DNA of 64,000 nt from a bacterium (GCA_020440605.1 JAGRNT010000002.1:62001-126000), one strand, 5' to 3'; numbered from the stretch's first letter, positions 1-9,576 are shown. Translations and numbers: made by a program. Notes: generated by a model not told the origin, from the sequence alone.

Positions 1-2781
1 CGTATGCGCGAACCACATCGCGATGAAGCTGCCGCTCCAGGCCAGCGGGACCGTCACGAGGATGATGACCGGGTACGTAAAGGAGCGGAACAGCGCCACC
101 ATCAGCAGGTAGATGATCACGATCGCCAGCGCACCCTGCACCACCAGAGAGCTGAGCGTGTTGCGCAGCTTGTCCGCCGCGTCGCCGAAGCGGATGCGGT
201 AGCCCGGGGCCAGCGTGGCCGAAAGCGGATCGATGACTTCCTGCTGGGTGATGTCGAGCGCGGTCTGCGTCGGGAAGGCCGGGTTGGTGTTCACGGTGAG
301 CTGGATCGAGCGGTCGCGGTTGTAGTGGCGGATCGAGGTCGGGCCGGTGTTGTCATCCACCGTCGCCACCTCATCCAGGCGCACGAACTCCCCGTTGCCG
401 GCAAGTACCGTCAGGGCCTGCAGCTCATCGCGGGTCGTGTAGTGCTCCTTGTCACCGCGCACGACGATGTCGTACTCACGGCCGCGGTCGGTGAACTTGC
501 TGGTCTGCAGGCCGGCGATCATCGTCTCCACCACGTTGGCAACATCGCTGAGGTTCAGTCCGAGCTGCGCCGCCTTGTAGCGGTCCACATGGATCGCCAG
601 TTCCGGCACGCCCTCGCTGTAGCCGCTGCGCACCGGCACCGGGCCGGGCTGCAGGTAAGGGCCGACCTTGCCGCGGATCTCCGCCTGGACACGCTCGGAG
701 ATCTTGCGGATCTCCTCCAGGTCCGGGCCGGTGATCTCCAGCGTGAACTCCTTGTCCGGCACGCGGAAGATCGAGGTGCGGCTGGCGAAGAAGAACTGGA
801 AGCCGGGCTGCATGAAGCCGACTTCCATCAGCTTGCCGGCCATCTGGTCCATCATCCGGTCGGTGGCGAACTCATCCTTGACACGCACACCCATGCCGGT
901 GAAGAACGGCGCACTGGCAACCGAGAAGTATGTCTTGACCTTGGGCGAGAACTCCGGGTCATGGCCCACGAAGTTCTCGATGGCGGTGTAGGCCTCGCTC
1001 GTGACTTCATTGCTCTGCCCGACCACACTCGGCGTGAAGCAGAAGATGAAGGGCTGCGTACCCGTCGGCAGGTAGTTGGCACCGGGCAGCAGCAGCGTGC
1101 TGAAGTACCAGCCGACCGCCACGGCCCCGAGCAGGATCAGCCTGCCGGGCGTCGTACCCTTGCCGACTCCGGCGCAGGCCCAGTTGAGGAAGCGCTGGTA
1201 GAAGCGTTCAACCGCCGTACCGAGCCACTGCAGGGTGATCAGGTCGAGCGTCCGCGCCAGCGCGGGGTTGCTGTCGTCAATCCGGTCGCGCCAGTTGCGC
1301 GAGCGCAGGATCACCGCACTGAAGCCGGGCACCACGGTGTAGGCGCAGAGCAGCGAGATCACGATGCTGCTGACGATCGCGATTGCGATGTCCTTGAACA
1401 GCAGGCCTGCCTCGGTGGTGTTGAGGATGATCGGGATGAAGACCGCGATCGTCGTCAGCGTGGAGGCCAGGATCGCACCGGCGATCTCCGTGATCGCGTC
1501 ATAGGCCGCCTGCAGCACGGGCTTGCCGAGCTCCTTCATGTGCCGGTCAATGTTCTCCAGCACCACGATTGCGTTGTCAACCACCATGCCCACCGAGAAG
1601 GCCAGGCCAGCCAGTGAGATGATGTTGATCGTGCGGCCGAGTGCCAGCAGGATGATGAACACTGTGATCAGCGAGACGGGGATGGTCACGATCACGATCA
1701 GGATCGGCCGGGCCCCGCGCAGGAACAGGGAGAGCACGACTGCGGCCAGCAATGCACCGAACAGCAGGTTGTTGCGCACGAGCGCAATCGCCTCCTGGAT
1801 GTAGCTCAGCTCGCTGTAGGCCTCGCGGATCTCAATCTCGATCCCGCGCTCGGCGAAGTCGGAGTTGTACTCGGCGACGACACCCATCACACCCTTGATG
1901 GTACTGACGGTGTTGGCACCGCTCTGGCGCGAGACGCCGATGGCGACGGTCGGACTGCCGTCCGCCTTCACATAGCCCTGCTGGCGTTCGCGGCCATCCA
2001 CCACGGTGCAGATGTCACCGACACGGATCGTGCCGCGTGAGTCGTGGCGCACCACGGTGTTGCGGATGTCATCTAAGGATTCATACTTACCCATCGTGCG
2101 CACGATGAGCTGGGTCTCGCCTTCATCAAGGTAACCACCGCGTACGTTGCGGTTCTCGCTTCTGATGCGGCCCATCAGCTCCTGCACGCCGATGCCGTGC
2201 AGGGTCATCTTCTCGAGGTCCGGTTCGACGACGATCTGGCGCTCGCGGCCGCCGGCCACGAGCAGGGAGCCGACTCCCTGCAGGCGCAGCAGGCGCGGCT
2301 CGATCACGTTCTTGACCATGTCGTACTTGTCGTCAACGCTGGCATCGCCACCGAGCGAGATCCACATGATCTGTTCGTTCTGGGCCGCGCTCACGAGCGC
2401 GATCACGGGGCCGACGATCTGCGTCTTGTCAGGCAGGTCCGTGACCAGGTTGACCGCCTGCTGCACGTCCAGCAGCGCGCGGTTCTTGTCGACGTTCTCC
2501 ACGAACTCCAGGTTGATCGAGCTGTAGCCGTCATTGGAGGACGAGGTGATGCGCCGCAGGTCGTTGATCGTGTTGAGCTGTTCCTCGAGCTTGTTGGTGA
2601 TCTGGTCCTCGATCTCGATCGGGCTCGCACCGAAGTAGAAGGTCTGGACACTGACCTCGGGCGGTTCGATCGCCGGCTTGAGCTGGATGGGAATCTGTCC
2701 CATCGCGATCGCGCCGAAGATCAGCAGGATGATCACCCCGACGAGCGTGGCGTAGGGGTTACTGATCGCGGCCTTGATCAT
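1..2781 (-). CDS. RND efflux pump inner-membrane permease (3' end outside window)
   Basis: The first 927 residues of a resistance-nodulation-division transporter of the HAE1/AcrB type, which exports small hydrophobic compounds using the proton gradient. The N-terminus has the usual cytoplasmic start and first membrane helix (about residues 10-30), then the porter-domain sequence IPIQLKPAIEPPEVSV. The helix-4 signature GMVVDNAIVVLENI lies near residue 400; it has one Asp followed by Asn where AcrB has two Asp. A second helix bundle begins near residue 860. The start ATG overlaps the TGA of the upstream membrane-fusion gene (ATGA), so the two are translationally coupled. The C-terminus is cut by the window edge. 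The family is clear; the substrate cannot be inferred. Confidence 0.95.
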   Translation of the reverse strand, partial: MIKAAISNPYATLVGVIILLIFGAIAMGQIPIQLKPAIEPPEVSVQTFYFGASPIEIEDQITNKLEEQLNTINDLRRITSSSNDGYSSINLEFVENVDKNRALLDVQQAVNLVTDLPDKTQIVGPVIALVSAAQNEQIMWISLGGDASVDDKYDMVKNVIEPRLLRLQGVGSLLVAGGRERQIVVEPDLEKMTLHGIGVQELMGRIRSENRNVRGGYLDEGETQLIVRTMGKYESLDDIRNTVVRHDSRGTIRVGDICTVVDGRERQQGYVKADGSPTVAIGVSRQSGANTVSTIKGVMGVVAEYNSDFAERGIEIEIREAYSELSYIQEAIALVRNNLLFGALLAAVVLSLFLRGARPILIVIVTIPVSLITVFIILLALGRTINIISLAGLAFSVGMVVDNAIVVLENIDRHMKELGKPVLQAAYDAITEIAGAILASTLTTIAVFIPIILNTTEAGLLFKDIAIAIVSSIVISLLCAYTVVPGFSAVILRSRNWRDRIDDSNPALARTLDLITLQWLGTAVERFYQRFLNWACAGVGKGTTPGRLILLGAVAVGWYFSTLLLPGANYLPTGTQPFIFCFTPSVVGQSNEVTSEAYTAIENFVGHDPEFSPKVKTYFSVASAPFFTGMGVRVKDEFATDRMMDQMAGKLMEVGFMQPGFQFFFASRTSIFRVPDKEFTLEITGPDLEEIRKISERVQAEIRGKVGPYLQPGPVPVRSGYSEGVPELAIHVDRYKAAQLGLNLSDVANVVETMIAGLQTSKFTDRGREYDIVVRGDKEHYTTRDELQALTVLAGNGEFVRLDEVATVDDNTGPTSIRHYNRDRSIQLTVNTNPAFPTQTALDITQQEVIDPLSATLAPGYRIRFGDAADKLRNTLSSLVVQGALAIVIIYLLMVALFRSFTYPVIILVTVPLAWSGSFIAMWFAHT

Positions 2782-4256
2782 CCGTTGCTCTCCTGGCCGC
2801 AGGGATTGTCATGTCCGCCGCCTGCTTCATCGCCACCGGCCTGCTGGCCACCCTCGGCTGAACCAGCATTTTCATGCATGCCGGAGCCGGCATCCACGCC
2901 GCCCTCTGTCCCGGCTTCAGGGGGAGGCTGCATACCCTCCCCACCTGCTCCGGGTGGCGGGCCACCCTCACCGCCGCCACCCATGTTCATCAGGTTGACG
3001 GGGATCAGCATTGCGGTCGGGTAGACCTGCTGCTTGCCGCGGGTGACGACCATCATCCCGGGCTGCAGCTCCTCGCTCATTACGACCACCATGTTGTCAA
3101 CGCGTGCGCCGGTCTCGATGATCACCTGGCGGGCGCTGGTCTTCTGCGGATCATTCGGGTCCGGATCCATCACCCAGCACACCGTACCGAGCGGAGCCTG
3201 GATGACCGAGTCCATGTTGATCATCTTCGTGGGCACGGATTCGCCGCGCAGGATCCGTCCCTCGACGGTCATCCCGGGCAGAATCCGCGTATCGCTGATG
3301 GCGACACGCAGCGGGAACTGGCGTGTCTGGCCATTGGCGGCCGGGCTGATGCTGATCACGGCGCCGTGGAAAACCTCGTCAGGGAAGGCCGTGAAGCGCA
3401 TCTCCACGTCATCACCGGGGCTGACATTGCCAAGCTCCTCCTCCGGCAGGTTGAACCAGGCTTCAGTCTCTCCCGCACTCACGACCTCCACCAGCGGTGT
3501 ACCGGGGCCGACGAACTGACCGACCTCCACCAGCAGATTGCTGACAACGGAATCAAAGTCCGGAGCCACCGTGGTGCGTCCCAGCGAGACATTGCTGCTG
3601 CGCAGGCTGGCTTCGGCCTGCTTCACCGCTGCTTCCGCCGCGGCTATATCCTCTTCACGGCTGCCGGCATGCATTGCCGCGAGCAGCTCACTGGCTGCCT
3701 GGAAAGCGCTGCGGGCTGTTTCAACCTCGGTACGCGCTGAGACAAGTGCGGTTTCGGCGATCACGCCTCCCCGCGCCAGACTCTCCATGCGTGCGAGATT
3801 GTCCTCCGCCTGGTGCAGACGGGCCTCGGCCGCTTCCACCTGCGCCTCCTGGGCACGGACATCCTCGCTGCGCGGGCCGTTCTGTGCCTTGCGCAGATTC
3901 TCACGGGCCATTTCAAGTGCGGCGCTGGCACCGTTGACTCCGGCCTGGTAGCTGGCGGGGTCGATGCTGATCAGCCAGCCGTCGGACTTGAGGTGCTGCT
4001 CGCCGACGCGGTGACGGATCCCAGTCACACTGCCGGCTACTTCGGCAGCCAGCATGGCGCGCTGTTCCGCACGCGTCTCGCCGATGAGCTTTATCGCGGG
4101 GGAATAGTCGACCATCTGCACGGGCTCAACGAACACCGCCACCGGCGGCGGTCCGTCTCCCATGCCTCCCATGCCTGCGGCCTGGCCCTGATCGCCACCG
4201 CGGTTGCAGCTGCACAGAAGCAGCGCGAGTAAAATGCCTGTATATCTCTTTCCCAT
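2778..4256 (-). CDS. RND efflux periplasmic adaptor (membrane fusion lipoprotein)
   Basis: A 492-residue HlyD/MexA-family adaptor linking the RND permease to an outer-membrane channel. The start MGKRYTGILLALLLCSC has a lipobox-like end with Cys17 as the probable lipidated residue. A barrel-sandwich/lipoyl region precedes a long alpha-helical hairpin (about residues 90-220, rich in Ala, Glu and Arg), then a second lipoyl half (VAPDFDSVVSNLLVEVGQF) and a beta-barrel. The last 70 residues are an unusual Gly/Pro/Glu-rich tail (GGGGEGGPPPGAGGEG) that most adaptors lack. The stop overlaps the start of the permease gene. The upstream leader contains a 7-bp hairpin at 4278-4295. Confidence 0.92.
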   Translation of the reverse strand: MGKRYTGILLALLLCSCNRGGDQGQAAGMGGMGDGPPPVAVFVEPVQMVDYSPAIKLIGETRAEQRAMLAAEVAGSVTGIRHRVGEQHLKSDGWLISIDPASYQAGVNGASAALEMARENLRKAQNGPRSEDVRAQEAQVEAAEARLHQAEDNLARMESLARGGVIAETALVSARTEVETARSAFQAASELLAAMHAGSREEDIAAAEAAVKQAEASLRSSNVSLGRTTVAPDFDSVVSNLLVEVGQFVGPGTPLVEVVSAGETEAWFNLPEEELGNVSPGDDVEMRFTAFPDEVFHGAVISISPAANGQTRQFPLRVAISDTRILPGMTVEGRILRGESVPTKMINMDSVIQAPLGTVCWVMDPDPNDPQKTSARQVIIETGARVDNMVVVMSEELQPGMMVVTRGKQQVYPTAMLIPVNLMNMGGGGEGGPPPGAGGEGMQPPPEAGTEGGVDAGSGMHENAGSAEGGQQAGGDEAGGGHDNPCGQESNG

Positions 4257-4277
4257 CTCTTGTTCCTGACCCGGGCT

Positions 4278-4295
4278 GCAGTCCGCCCGGACTGC
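4278..4295. repeat. 7-bp hairpin GCAGTCC-GCCC-GGACTGC
   Basis: Perfect inverted repeat with a four-base loop in the leader of the efflux operon. The stem resembles the CAGnCC/GGnCTG hairpins before rarA (17601-17750), so it may belong to the same dispersed family or be a local mRNA structure. Confidence 0.5.
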
Positions 4296-4416
4296 GCTAA
4301 CGGATGTTTACTACCCTGCGCAACACTGCATATTCTGTTTGGACTGAAAACAGACAGGGGAATTTTAAATTATGGTTTGAGCGGGACACCCTGCGGGAGC
4401 ATTTCCCGGAGGCGTT

Positions 4417-5010
4417 TCAGCCAAGCTCAATCCCGTAACGCTGAGCCTGGGCCTCGCGCCAGGCAGTGTGCTGGCGGTTGAATTCATCGCGCAGCAGACC
4501 CATGAACAGTACGTCGTGATATGTGCCCTGTTTGAATACATGCTGCCGTAGCCGGCCCTCGTGCTGGAAGCCGATCCGCTCGTAGCTCTTCGTACCGCGA
4601 GGATTGAAGTCCGCTACGGTAAGGTGCACGCGCTGCAGGTTCAGGGTGTTGAAGGCATAGTCGCACGCCAGCATCCCGGCTGCAGTCCCCAGCCCCCTTG
4701 ACCAGCGATCCCTTTCGCCGAGCATGATCCCGTACATCGCATGTGAATCCGTGCGGTTGATCAGGTGGAGACCAACCGTACCCACGAGCAGACCATCCGT
4801 CAGATCCACTATGCCCAGCACCACATCGGACTGGCTGCCGCGCATCGCTGAGATCCAGGCCAGTTCCTGGCCTTCGGTCAGCCGGCCGGGGATGCCCAGA
4901 TAAACAAGTACGGCCTGATCATTCACCCAGCGGCAGAGCTGCGCTGCATCGGCGTCCTCAAGTGGACGCAGGCCAACCTTGTCATCCTGCAGGAAGTACT
5001 GACTGGGCAT
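4417..5010 (-). CDS. GNAT family N-acetyltransferase (RimJ/RimL type)
   Basis: A 197-residue acetyl-CoA-dependent acetyltransferase. It starts with LRPLEDADAAQLCRWVND, a typical RimJ/RimL N-terminus, and has the acetyl-CoA loop region RGLGTAAGMLACDYAFNTL followed by NLQRVHLTVADFNPRGTKSYERIGF, the standard motif-B Asn and Tyr. The substrate is unknown: the family modifies protein N-termini, antibiotics or small amines. The reading frame extends six codons upstream, but ATG at 5010 is preferred because a GATAAT -10 box lies exactly six bases before it and there is no Shine-Dalgarno sequence. It lies 24 bp past the stop of the divergently read subtilase gene's 3' end. Confidence 0.88.
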   Translation of the reverse strand: MPSQYFLQDDKVGLRPLEDADAAQLCRWVNDQAVLVYLGIPGRLTEGQELAWISAMRGSQSDVVLGIVDLTDGLLVGTVGLHLINRTDSHAMYGIMLGERDRWSRGLGTAAGMLACDYAFNTLNLQRVHLTVADFNPRGTKSYERIGFQHEGRLRQHVFKQGTYHDVLFMGLLRDEFNRQHTAWREAQAQRYGIELG

Positions 5011-5022
5011 ATGCGCATTATC
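5011..5022 (-). promoter_or_regulatory. Leaderless-type -10 box (GATAAT, 6 nt before ATG)
   Basis: On the minus strand GATAAT (5017-5022) is followed by six bases and the ATG at 5010. This spacing puts transcription initiation at the start codon. It is one of about ten matching cases in the window. Confidence 0.55.
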
Positions 5023-5034
5023 CCACAACCGTGT

Positions 5035-7779
5035 TTAGCTGCCGCCTTCCCAGTAATAACCCACAGGCGCGAGATCCCGTTCGCTGACGATGCCGTCCTG
5101 GTCCCAATCCATCCAGGGCAGCCAGCCGGAATCGGCTGCTGTCAGACCGATGGACTGGCGCAACAGCAGTTCATCAGCGCCGTCAACCTGCCAGTCGGCG
5201 TTTACATCCCCGGGCCGGTTGAACAGATAGAGCGGCACGAGCAGGCTCTGCCCCGCCTTGTCATCAGCATCAAGGGCCGTTACGTGCAGCCAGAACTGCT
5301 GGTTCGGCCGTGTCAGCGAACTGATCTGGATGTTAACCCCGGCCAGATTGGCGGAATCCAGGCGCAGATCCTCACCGCGGTCCGCGCCCAGCGGAATGTA
5401 GTCCAGCTCATAACGGAAGCTGGCAACATCCTGCACGTCCTGCGGATGCACCGCCACCACGTTGCTGCCGTTGACAGCGCCAAACACCGATCCGGCCAGC
5501 GGGGAAGCCAGGCTGAACTGTGCCGTGCCGGATACGGCTTCTCCGACATAAATCTCATCCAGCCACCAACCCTCCGGCTGTCCGGCCTGTTCCCCGGCCA
5601 GCAGGCTGTCACTCTGCAGCGAGAAGCAGATATGCAGCTGTTCACCGATGTAGGCATCGAGCGGAATCTCGACACTCTTCCACTCTGCCTGGTAGCCACT
5701 GAACCAGCCAGGATGCCCATCGCCTGCAAGCAGAGTCCAGCTTGCTCCGTTGTCAGTACTGGCGAGCACGCTCAAGCGGTCGTAGCCGAAGTCGTCATCC
5801 TGCACGTTGTAATGCTGGCTGAATCGCAACACAGGGCTGGTTGCAGTACTCAGGTCAATCCGCGCCGTGACCAGGCAGTCGAATTCATCGCGGTCATACT
5901 CCAGGCTATCCAGTTCGCCACAATACCAGCTCTGGCTGCCGGATGCGCTGTCCAGGTCGGTCCGTTGCCAGCGCCCCGCCCCGTACTGCCTGACGGACTG
6001 CTCCGTCCAGTCCGGCAGGAACTGATTCTCCAACGCCAGTCGCAGCTGCTGGCTGGCCAGTGCCGCATCGAAGTACAGCAGGCTGCCAGCTGCCTGCTCA
6101 GCTCCATCGCTGAGCGGGTAGCTGCCGGGCGTGTTGTCAACCAGCACCAGCCTGCTGTCAGTGAAGGAGGCTGAGCCGGCGTGGCTGCGCAGTTCCAGGC
6201 TGCGTGCAGAGAAGAGACTTGAGCTTGTATCCAGCGTGAACTGCCAGGGTGCAGTATCAAGGCTGTCAACGAGGGTTCCGCCCAGCAGCAGCTCCGCTGA
6301 GTCAGGCTCCAGCAGCACGGCTGCTTCCAGAGGCTGTGATCCACTGAGCACCATTCCGGGCAGTTCCGGCAGGCGTAGACCGGGGCTGAGACTGAGAAGC
6401 GCGCCTGCATCAACTACAGGAACAGCATGCTCAAAGCCCGTGGAGCTCCGTCCGGTCAGGGCCAGCAGTTCCCTTACACGGCCACTCTCCAGCTCCGGCC
6501 GGCTGCTCCACAGCAGTCCGGCAGCGGCGGCAACCAGCGGGGCGGCGAGGCTCGTGCCCTGCTGGGTCGGATATGCCAGGCTGCCGGAGTTGAACTGATG
6601 CCCGCAGATGCGGATCTGCTCACCGGGAGCAGCCAGTTCCACACTGGGAGAGTGGTTGCTGAAGCCGCTGCGCTGCCCCAGGCTGTCAACCGCGCCGACG
6701 CTCAGCACCTCCGGCCAGGCAGCGGGCCAGTTGGGGTTGCCATCTGCATCATTTCCCGCCGCAGCGATCAGCAGCATCCCGGATTCCTGCAGGTCCTGCA
6801 GCATGCCGTGCACGACCTGATCATCGCCGTAGATCGTGAAGCTCTGCAGCAGGATACCGGCACCTAGCTGCTGGGCCAGGTAGCCGGCCTCGAGGTACTT
6901 GCCGATTGAGAAGTCCAGCCAGTCATTCGTGACCTTGATGGGCAGCACGCCGATTCCCGGGGCAGCACCCGCCAGGGTCCGACCGTTGTCAGTCGCGGCG
7001 GCAAGCAACCCGCAGACGGCTGTGCCATGCCCATGCGCGTCCTCGATCGAGGCATCGCCATTCACCAGATCCGCCTCGATTTCCGGGAAGGCAGCGGCCG
7101 GGTCAAGTACCTGTCCGGCCAGTTCCTCATGCTGCAGGTTGCAGCCGCTGTCAACGACCGCCACCATCACCGATGCTTCTCCCAGGCTCACATCCCAGGC
7201 CTCGTCGAAGTTCATCGAATGCAGGTACCACTGCGGACCACCGAAGCTGCCGGAGGCGAGGTAGTCAGGATCGTCCGGCTCGAAGGCGGGGATTGCCAGT
7301 GTGGACTGTTTCGCGGAAAGGATGAACTCCCCGAATTCACTCCTGATACTCTGCAGGACCGCCTGCATGTCCTGGCCTGCACCCAGGCGGAACTCAGCGA
7401 TACGCGTACTGCCGAGATAGACCTCACTGCCTCGCTGCAGATTCAGCCGCAGGGCAATTTCCGCCGCCAGCAGCTCACAGTTGCGGTCATTGCGCAATAC
7501 GGAATTTCGGTGAGCAGGAACGGCTTGACTTGTATCTATCCCGGCGACTTCGAGCTCCGAGCTGCCAATGTCACTGCGGAACTCCACCAGCAGTTCATCC
7601 GCGGAATATGCCTCAGGAGGCAGTGGGTCCTGCGAAGACGGCCCCACAGCACGGACTGCGGCGACATCTTCCACGGGATTATCACCGCTGCCACAGGCGG
7701 CCAAGGTTAGCAAGGCATACAGCAGCACCGGCAGACGAATTGCACTTACGCCGTTCCAATTGCCAGTTCGCAGATTCAC
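5035..7779 (-). CDS. Exported subtilisin-like (S8) serine protease lipoprotein with dockerin-like tail
   Basis: A 914-residue secreted peptidase. The signal ends at a lipobox (LAAC, Cys29). The catalytic triad is intact: Asp210 in VVDSG, His251 in HGHGT, Ser410 in GTSLAAP, with oxyanion Asn343 in AAAGND. The C-terminal half holds beta-rich regions resembling proprotein-convertase or MAM-like carbohydrate-binding folds. The last 60 residues carry two calcium-loop motifs (GDVNADWQVDGADELLLRQ and MDWDQDGIVSERDL) typical of type I dockerin or EF-hand pairs. No cohesin is seen in the window. The start is GTG at 7779, with only a weak -10 (CATAGT) seven bases before it. Likely lipid-anchored at the cell surface or in the periplasm. 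Confidence 0.9.
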   Translation of the reverse strand: MNLRTGNWNGVSAIRLPVLLYALLTLAACGSGDNPVEDVAAVRAVGPSSQDPLPPEAYSADELLVEFRSDIGSSELEVAGIDTSQAVPAHRNSVLRNDRNCELLAAEIALRLNLQRGSEVYLGSTRIAEFRLGAGQDMQAVLQSIRSEFGEFILSAKQSTLAIPAFEPDDPDYLASGSFGGPQWYLHSMNFDEAWDVSLGEASVMVAVVDSGCNLQHEELAGQVLDPAAAFPEIEADLVNGDASIEDAHGHGTAVCGLLAAATDNGRTLAGAAPGIGVLPIKVTNDWLDFSIGKYLEAGYLAQQLGAGILLQSFTIYGDDQVVHGMLQDLQESGMLLIAAAGNDADGNPNWPAAWPEVLSVGAVDSLGQRSGFSNHSPSVELAAPGEQIRICGHQFNSGSLAYPTQQGTSLAAPLVAAAAGLLWSSRPELESGRVRELLALTGRSSTGFEHAVPVVDAGALLSLSPGLRLPELPGMVLSGSQPLEAAVLLEPDSAELLLGGTLVDSLDTAPWQFTLDTSSSLFSARSLELRSHAGSASFTDSRLVLVDNTPGSYPLSDGAEQAAGSLLYFDAALASQQLRLALENQFLPDWTEQSVRQYGAGRWQRTDLDSASGSQSWYCGELDSLEYDRDEFDCLVTARIDLSTATSPVLRFSQHYNVQDDDFGYDRLSVLASTDNGASWTLLAGDGHPGWFSGYQAEWKSVEIPLDAYIGEQLHICFSLQSDSLLAGEQAGQPEGWWLDEIYVGEAVSGTAQFSLASPLAGSVFGAVNGSNVVAVHPQDVQDVASFRYELDYIPLGADRGEDLRLDSANLAGVNIQISSLTRPNQQFWLHVTALDADDKAGQSLLVPLYLFNRPGDVNADWQVDGADELLLRQSIGLTAADSGWLPWMDWDQDGIVSERDLAPVGYYWEGGS

Positions 7780-7815
7780 AATAACTACTATGCCAGAATT
7801 CCAGTCCCGTCGCTG

Positions 7816-9276
7816 CTAATCGTCGGCATTGTCCCCGTCCGACAGCTCGCGCCGCCAGTCACGTACAGACTGGCTGAATTCAGCCCCGAGGTAGTACATC
7901 AGATCAATCAACTCATTGTCGATGCCGGTACCGCAGTCAATTCCACCAGTGACCGGTGGTCCGCCAATGCAACAATCGAGCGGGGTCCAGCCGTTGTCGT
8001 CCAATGCATTGAGATCGAGTCCTGCCTGCAGTAGCACCAGTGCTGCGGCGCGGTAATCCTCGCCTTGACTGTTGAATCCATTCAAGCTGCCGTTGCAGAC
8101 TACGTGCATCAGCGTGCGGCCCCCCTCACCTGTCACGTCAACCGGTACACCGCTTTCAATCAGCCTCCGCATCAGCCCGGCATTGCCTACTTTCGCAGCC
8201 TCGCGCAGTAATTCATCATCTTTTGGTCCACTTGTAGCAGAGGCCCCACTTTCCAGCAGCAGTTTCGTCATCTCAGGGTTGCCTTCACGAATAGCTATCC
8301 TCGCCAGACTCTTTCCATAACCATCACGCCAATTAGGGTCAGCCCCCATCTTCAACAGTTCTCTGGCCTGCTCCAAGTCATCGCGGCGAACCGTCAGTCC
8401 CAGCGCGTATCCCAGCAACTTAGCGGACTGCTCCGAGCTGCTGTATTCCTCCAGCAGTGCTCGCTGGGCATCTGGGGCATTGCGGCGCAGCGCCCACTCA
8501 TAGGCCAGATCACCGTTGAAGTCCCCCTGTTCAAGGTCAGCGCCAGCCCCGGCAAGCTCATGTACGAGCTGCGCGTCATCCAGAGCCGCTGCCAGAAACA
8601 GATCATCCACCGCGGAGCCAAGGTCCAGCAGTATCTCCACATTCTGCATGCTGCCCTGCCACAGTGCCAGATGCAGTGCTTTCATGCCGAAGCGGTTGGC
8701 AGCCTCAATGTCGGCACCCTGGTCCAGCAGGTACTGCAGCGTAACGGGATTGTCAAACAGGGCCGCGAACATCAGCGGTGTACTGCCATTTTCATTACGG
8801 GCTTCAAGATCGAGCCCCAATGACAGCAGGTAGGCGCAGTTGTCAGGGTTCTCATCAGTGCCCGCAAAGTGCAGGAGCGTATGCTGGGTATCATTGCGCA
8901 CCATCGGGTCTGCACCGGCCAGCACCAGGATCTTCACGATGGCCCAGTTGGCAATCGCCGCAGTGAAGACCGGTGCCTGCCCATGACCCCTGAAGTCTGG
9001 ATCTGCTCCGAATTCCAGCAGGTAGAGCACGACATCCACGTCATTATTGGCACAGGCGGCATTCAAGGCGGTAAAGCCGCTGCTGTCAATGGCATCCGGA
9101 TTTGCGCCGGCCACCAGCATAGCCAGTACGAGGTCGCGGTCTGAAGAACGGCAGGCGTCCACCAGCTTCTGCTGGACATCAGCCCGGTCACCGACCGCCT
9201 CTGCGGCGAGTACAGATTCTGCCGCGGCCTGGTGTATGCAGCACAGAAAGACCAGCAATAGAAACAGTCCCCTCAT
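7816..9276 (-). CDS. Exported ankyrin-repeat protein
   Basis: 486 residues with a clear signal peptide (MRGLFLLLVFLCCIHQAAAE) and about ten ankyrin repeats, each recognisable by G-T-LH-A or similar cores (GFTALNAACANNDVDVVLYL, NGSTPLMFAALF, GRTLMHVVCNGS). The last repeat ends in GWTPLDCCIGGPP. Ankyrins bind proteins; partner and location beyond export are unknown. The frame stays open 42 codons upstream, but ATG at 9276 is chosen because AGGGGAG precedes it at the right spacing and the signal peptide begins there. The gene lies 82 bp downstream of tRNA-Ser on the same strand. Confidence 0.88.
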   Translation of the reverse strand: MRGLFLLLVFLCCIHQAAAESVLAAEAVGDRADVQQKLVDACRSSDRDLVLAMLVAGANPDAIDSSGFTALNAACANNDVDVVLYLLEFGADPDFRGHGQAPVFTAAIANWAIVKILVLAGADPMVRNDTQHTLLHFAGTDENPDNCAYLLSLGLDLEARNENGSTPLMFAALFDNPVTLQYLLDQGADIEAANRFGMKALHLALWQGSMQNVEILLDLGSAVDDLFLAAALDDAQLVHELAGAGADLEQGDFNGDLAYEWALRRNAPDAQRALLEEYSSSEQSAKLLGYALGLTVRRDDLEQARELLKMGADPNWRDGYGKSLARIAIREGNPEMTKLLLESGASATSGPKDDELLREAAKVGNAGLMRRLIESGVPVDVTGEGGRTLMHVVCNGSLNGFNSQGEDYRAAALVLLQAGLDLNALDDNGWTPLDCCIGGPPVTGGIDCGTGIDNELIDLMYYLGAEFSQSVRDWRRELSDGDNADD

Positions 9277-9358
9277 GAAACTCCCCTCGATGCAGTGCGC
9301 ATCATCGGAATCATTCAAGCACAGGATGTCGCCTGGTGGAGTCGGGCCGGGAAAGATC

Positions 9359-9446
9359 TGGCGGAGGAGGAGGGATTCGAACCCCCGTGACGTTTCCGCC
9401 AAACAGTTTTCAAGACTGCCGCCTTAAACCACTCGGCCACTCCTCC
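9359..9446 (-). tRNA. tRNA-Ser (UGA anticodon), CCA encoded
   Basis: On the minus strand a GGAGGAG/CTCCTCC acceptor stem encloses a D-arm, the anticodon loop CTTGAAA (anticodon TGA), a long variable arm as in type II tRNAs, and the T-arm with TTCGAAT. The discriminator base is G and the 3' CCA is in the DNA (9359-9361). 88 nt in all. It reads UCA serine codons. Confidence 0.97.
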
Positions 9447-9480
9447 GCGAGGCTTGATTATACCCAAGCACCTCTACTCC

Positions 9481-9501
9481 CGGTTTCCGGTTTCTGGTTT
9501 C
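9481..9501 (+). repeat. Three tandem CGGTTTC-like heptamers
   Basis: Three head-to-tail 7-bp copies (cggtttc, cggtttc, tggtttc) between tRNA-Ser and the small gene at 9577. Function unknown; possible protein-binding site. Confidence 0.5.
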
Positions 9502-9538
9502 GGAAGATCGTGCGACTGTGATGTCAGAGGCGTAAACG

Positions 9539-9576
9539 CTCTTCCGGTCCCAGGTCCCTGATATTCTCTTCCGGTC
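9539..9576 (+). promoter_or_regulatory. 11-bp direct repeat flanking a -10-like box before a small gene
   Basis: CTCTTCCGGTC occurs at 9539-9549 and again at 9566-9576, the second copy touching the ATG at 9577. A TATTCT -10-like box (9562-9567) overlaps the start of the second copy. The arrangement suggests an operator, but this is inference from spacing only. Confidence 0.4.

Noticed and set aside
4-1617. 537-codon plus-strand frame opposite the RND permease
   Set aside because: Arg/Gly/Asp/His/Val-rich composition of an antisense shadow in G+C-rich DNA; the minus strand carries unmistakable RND motifs.
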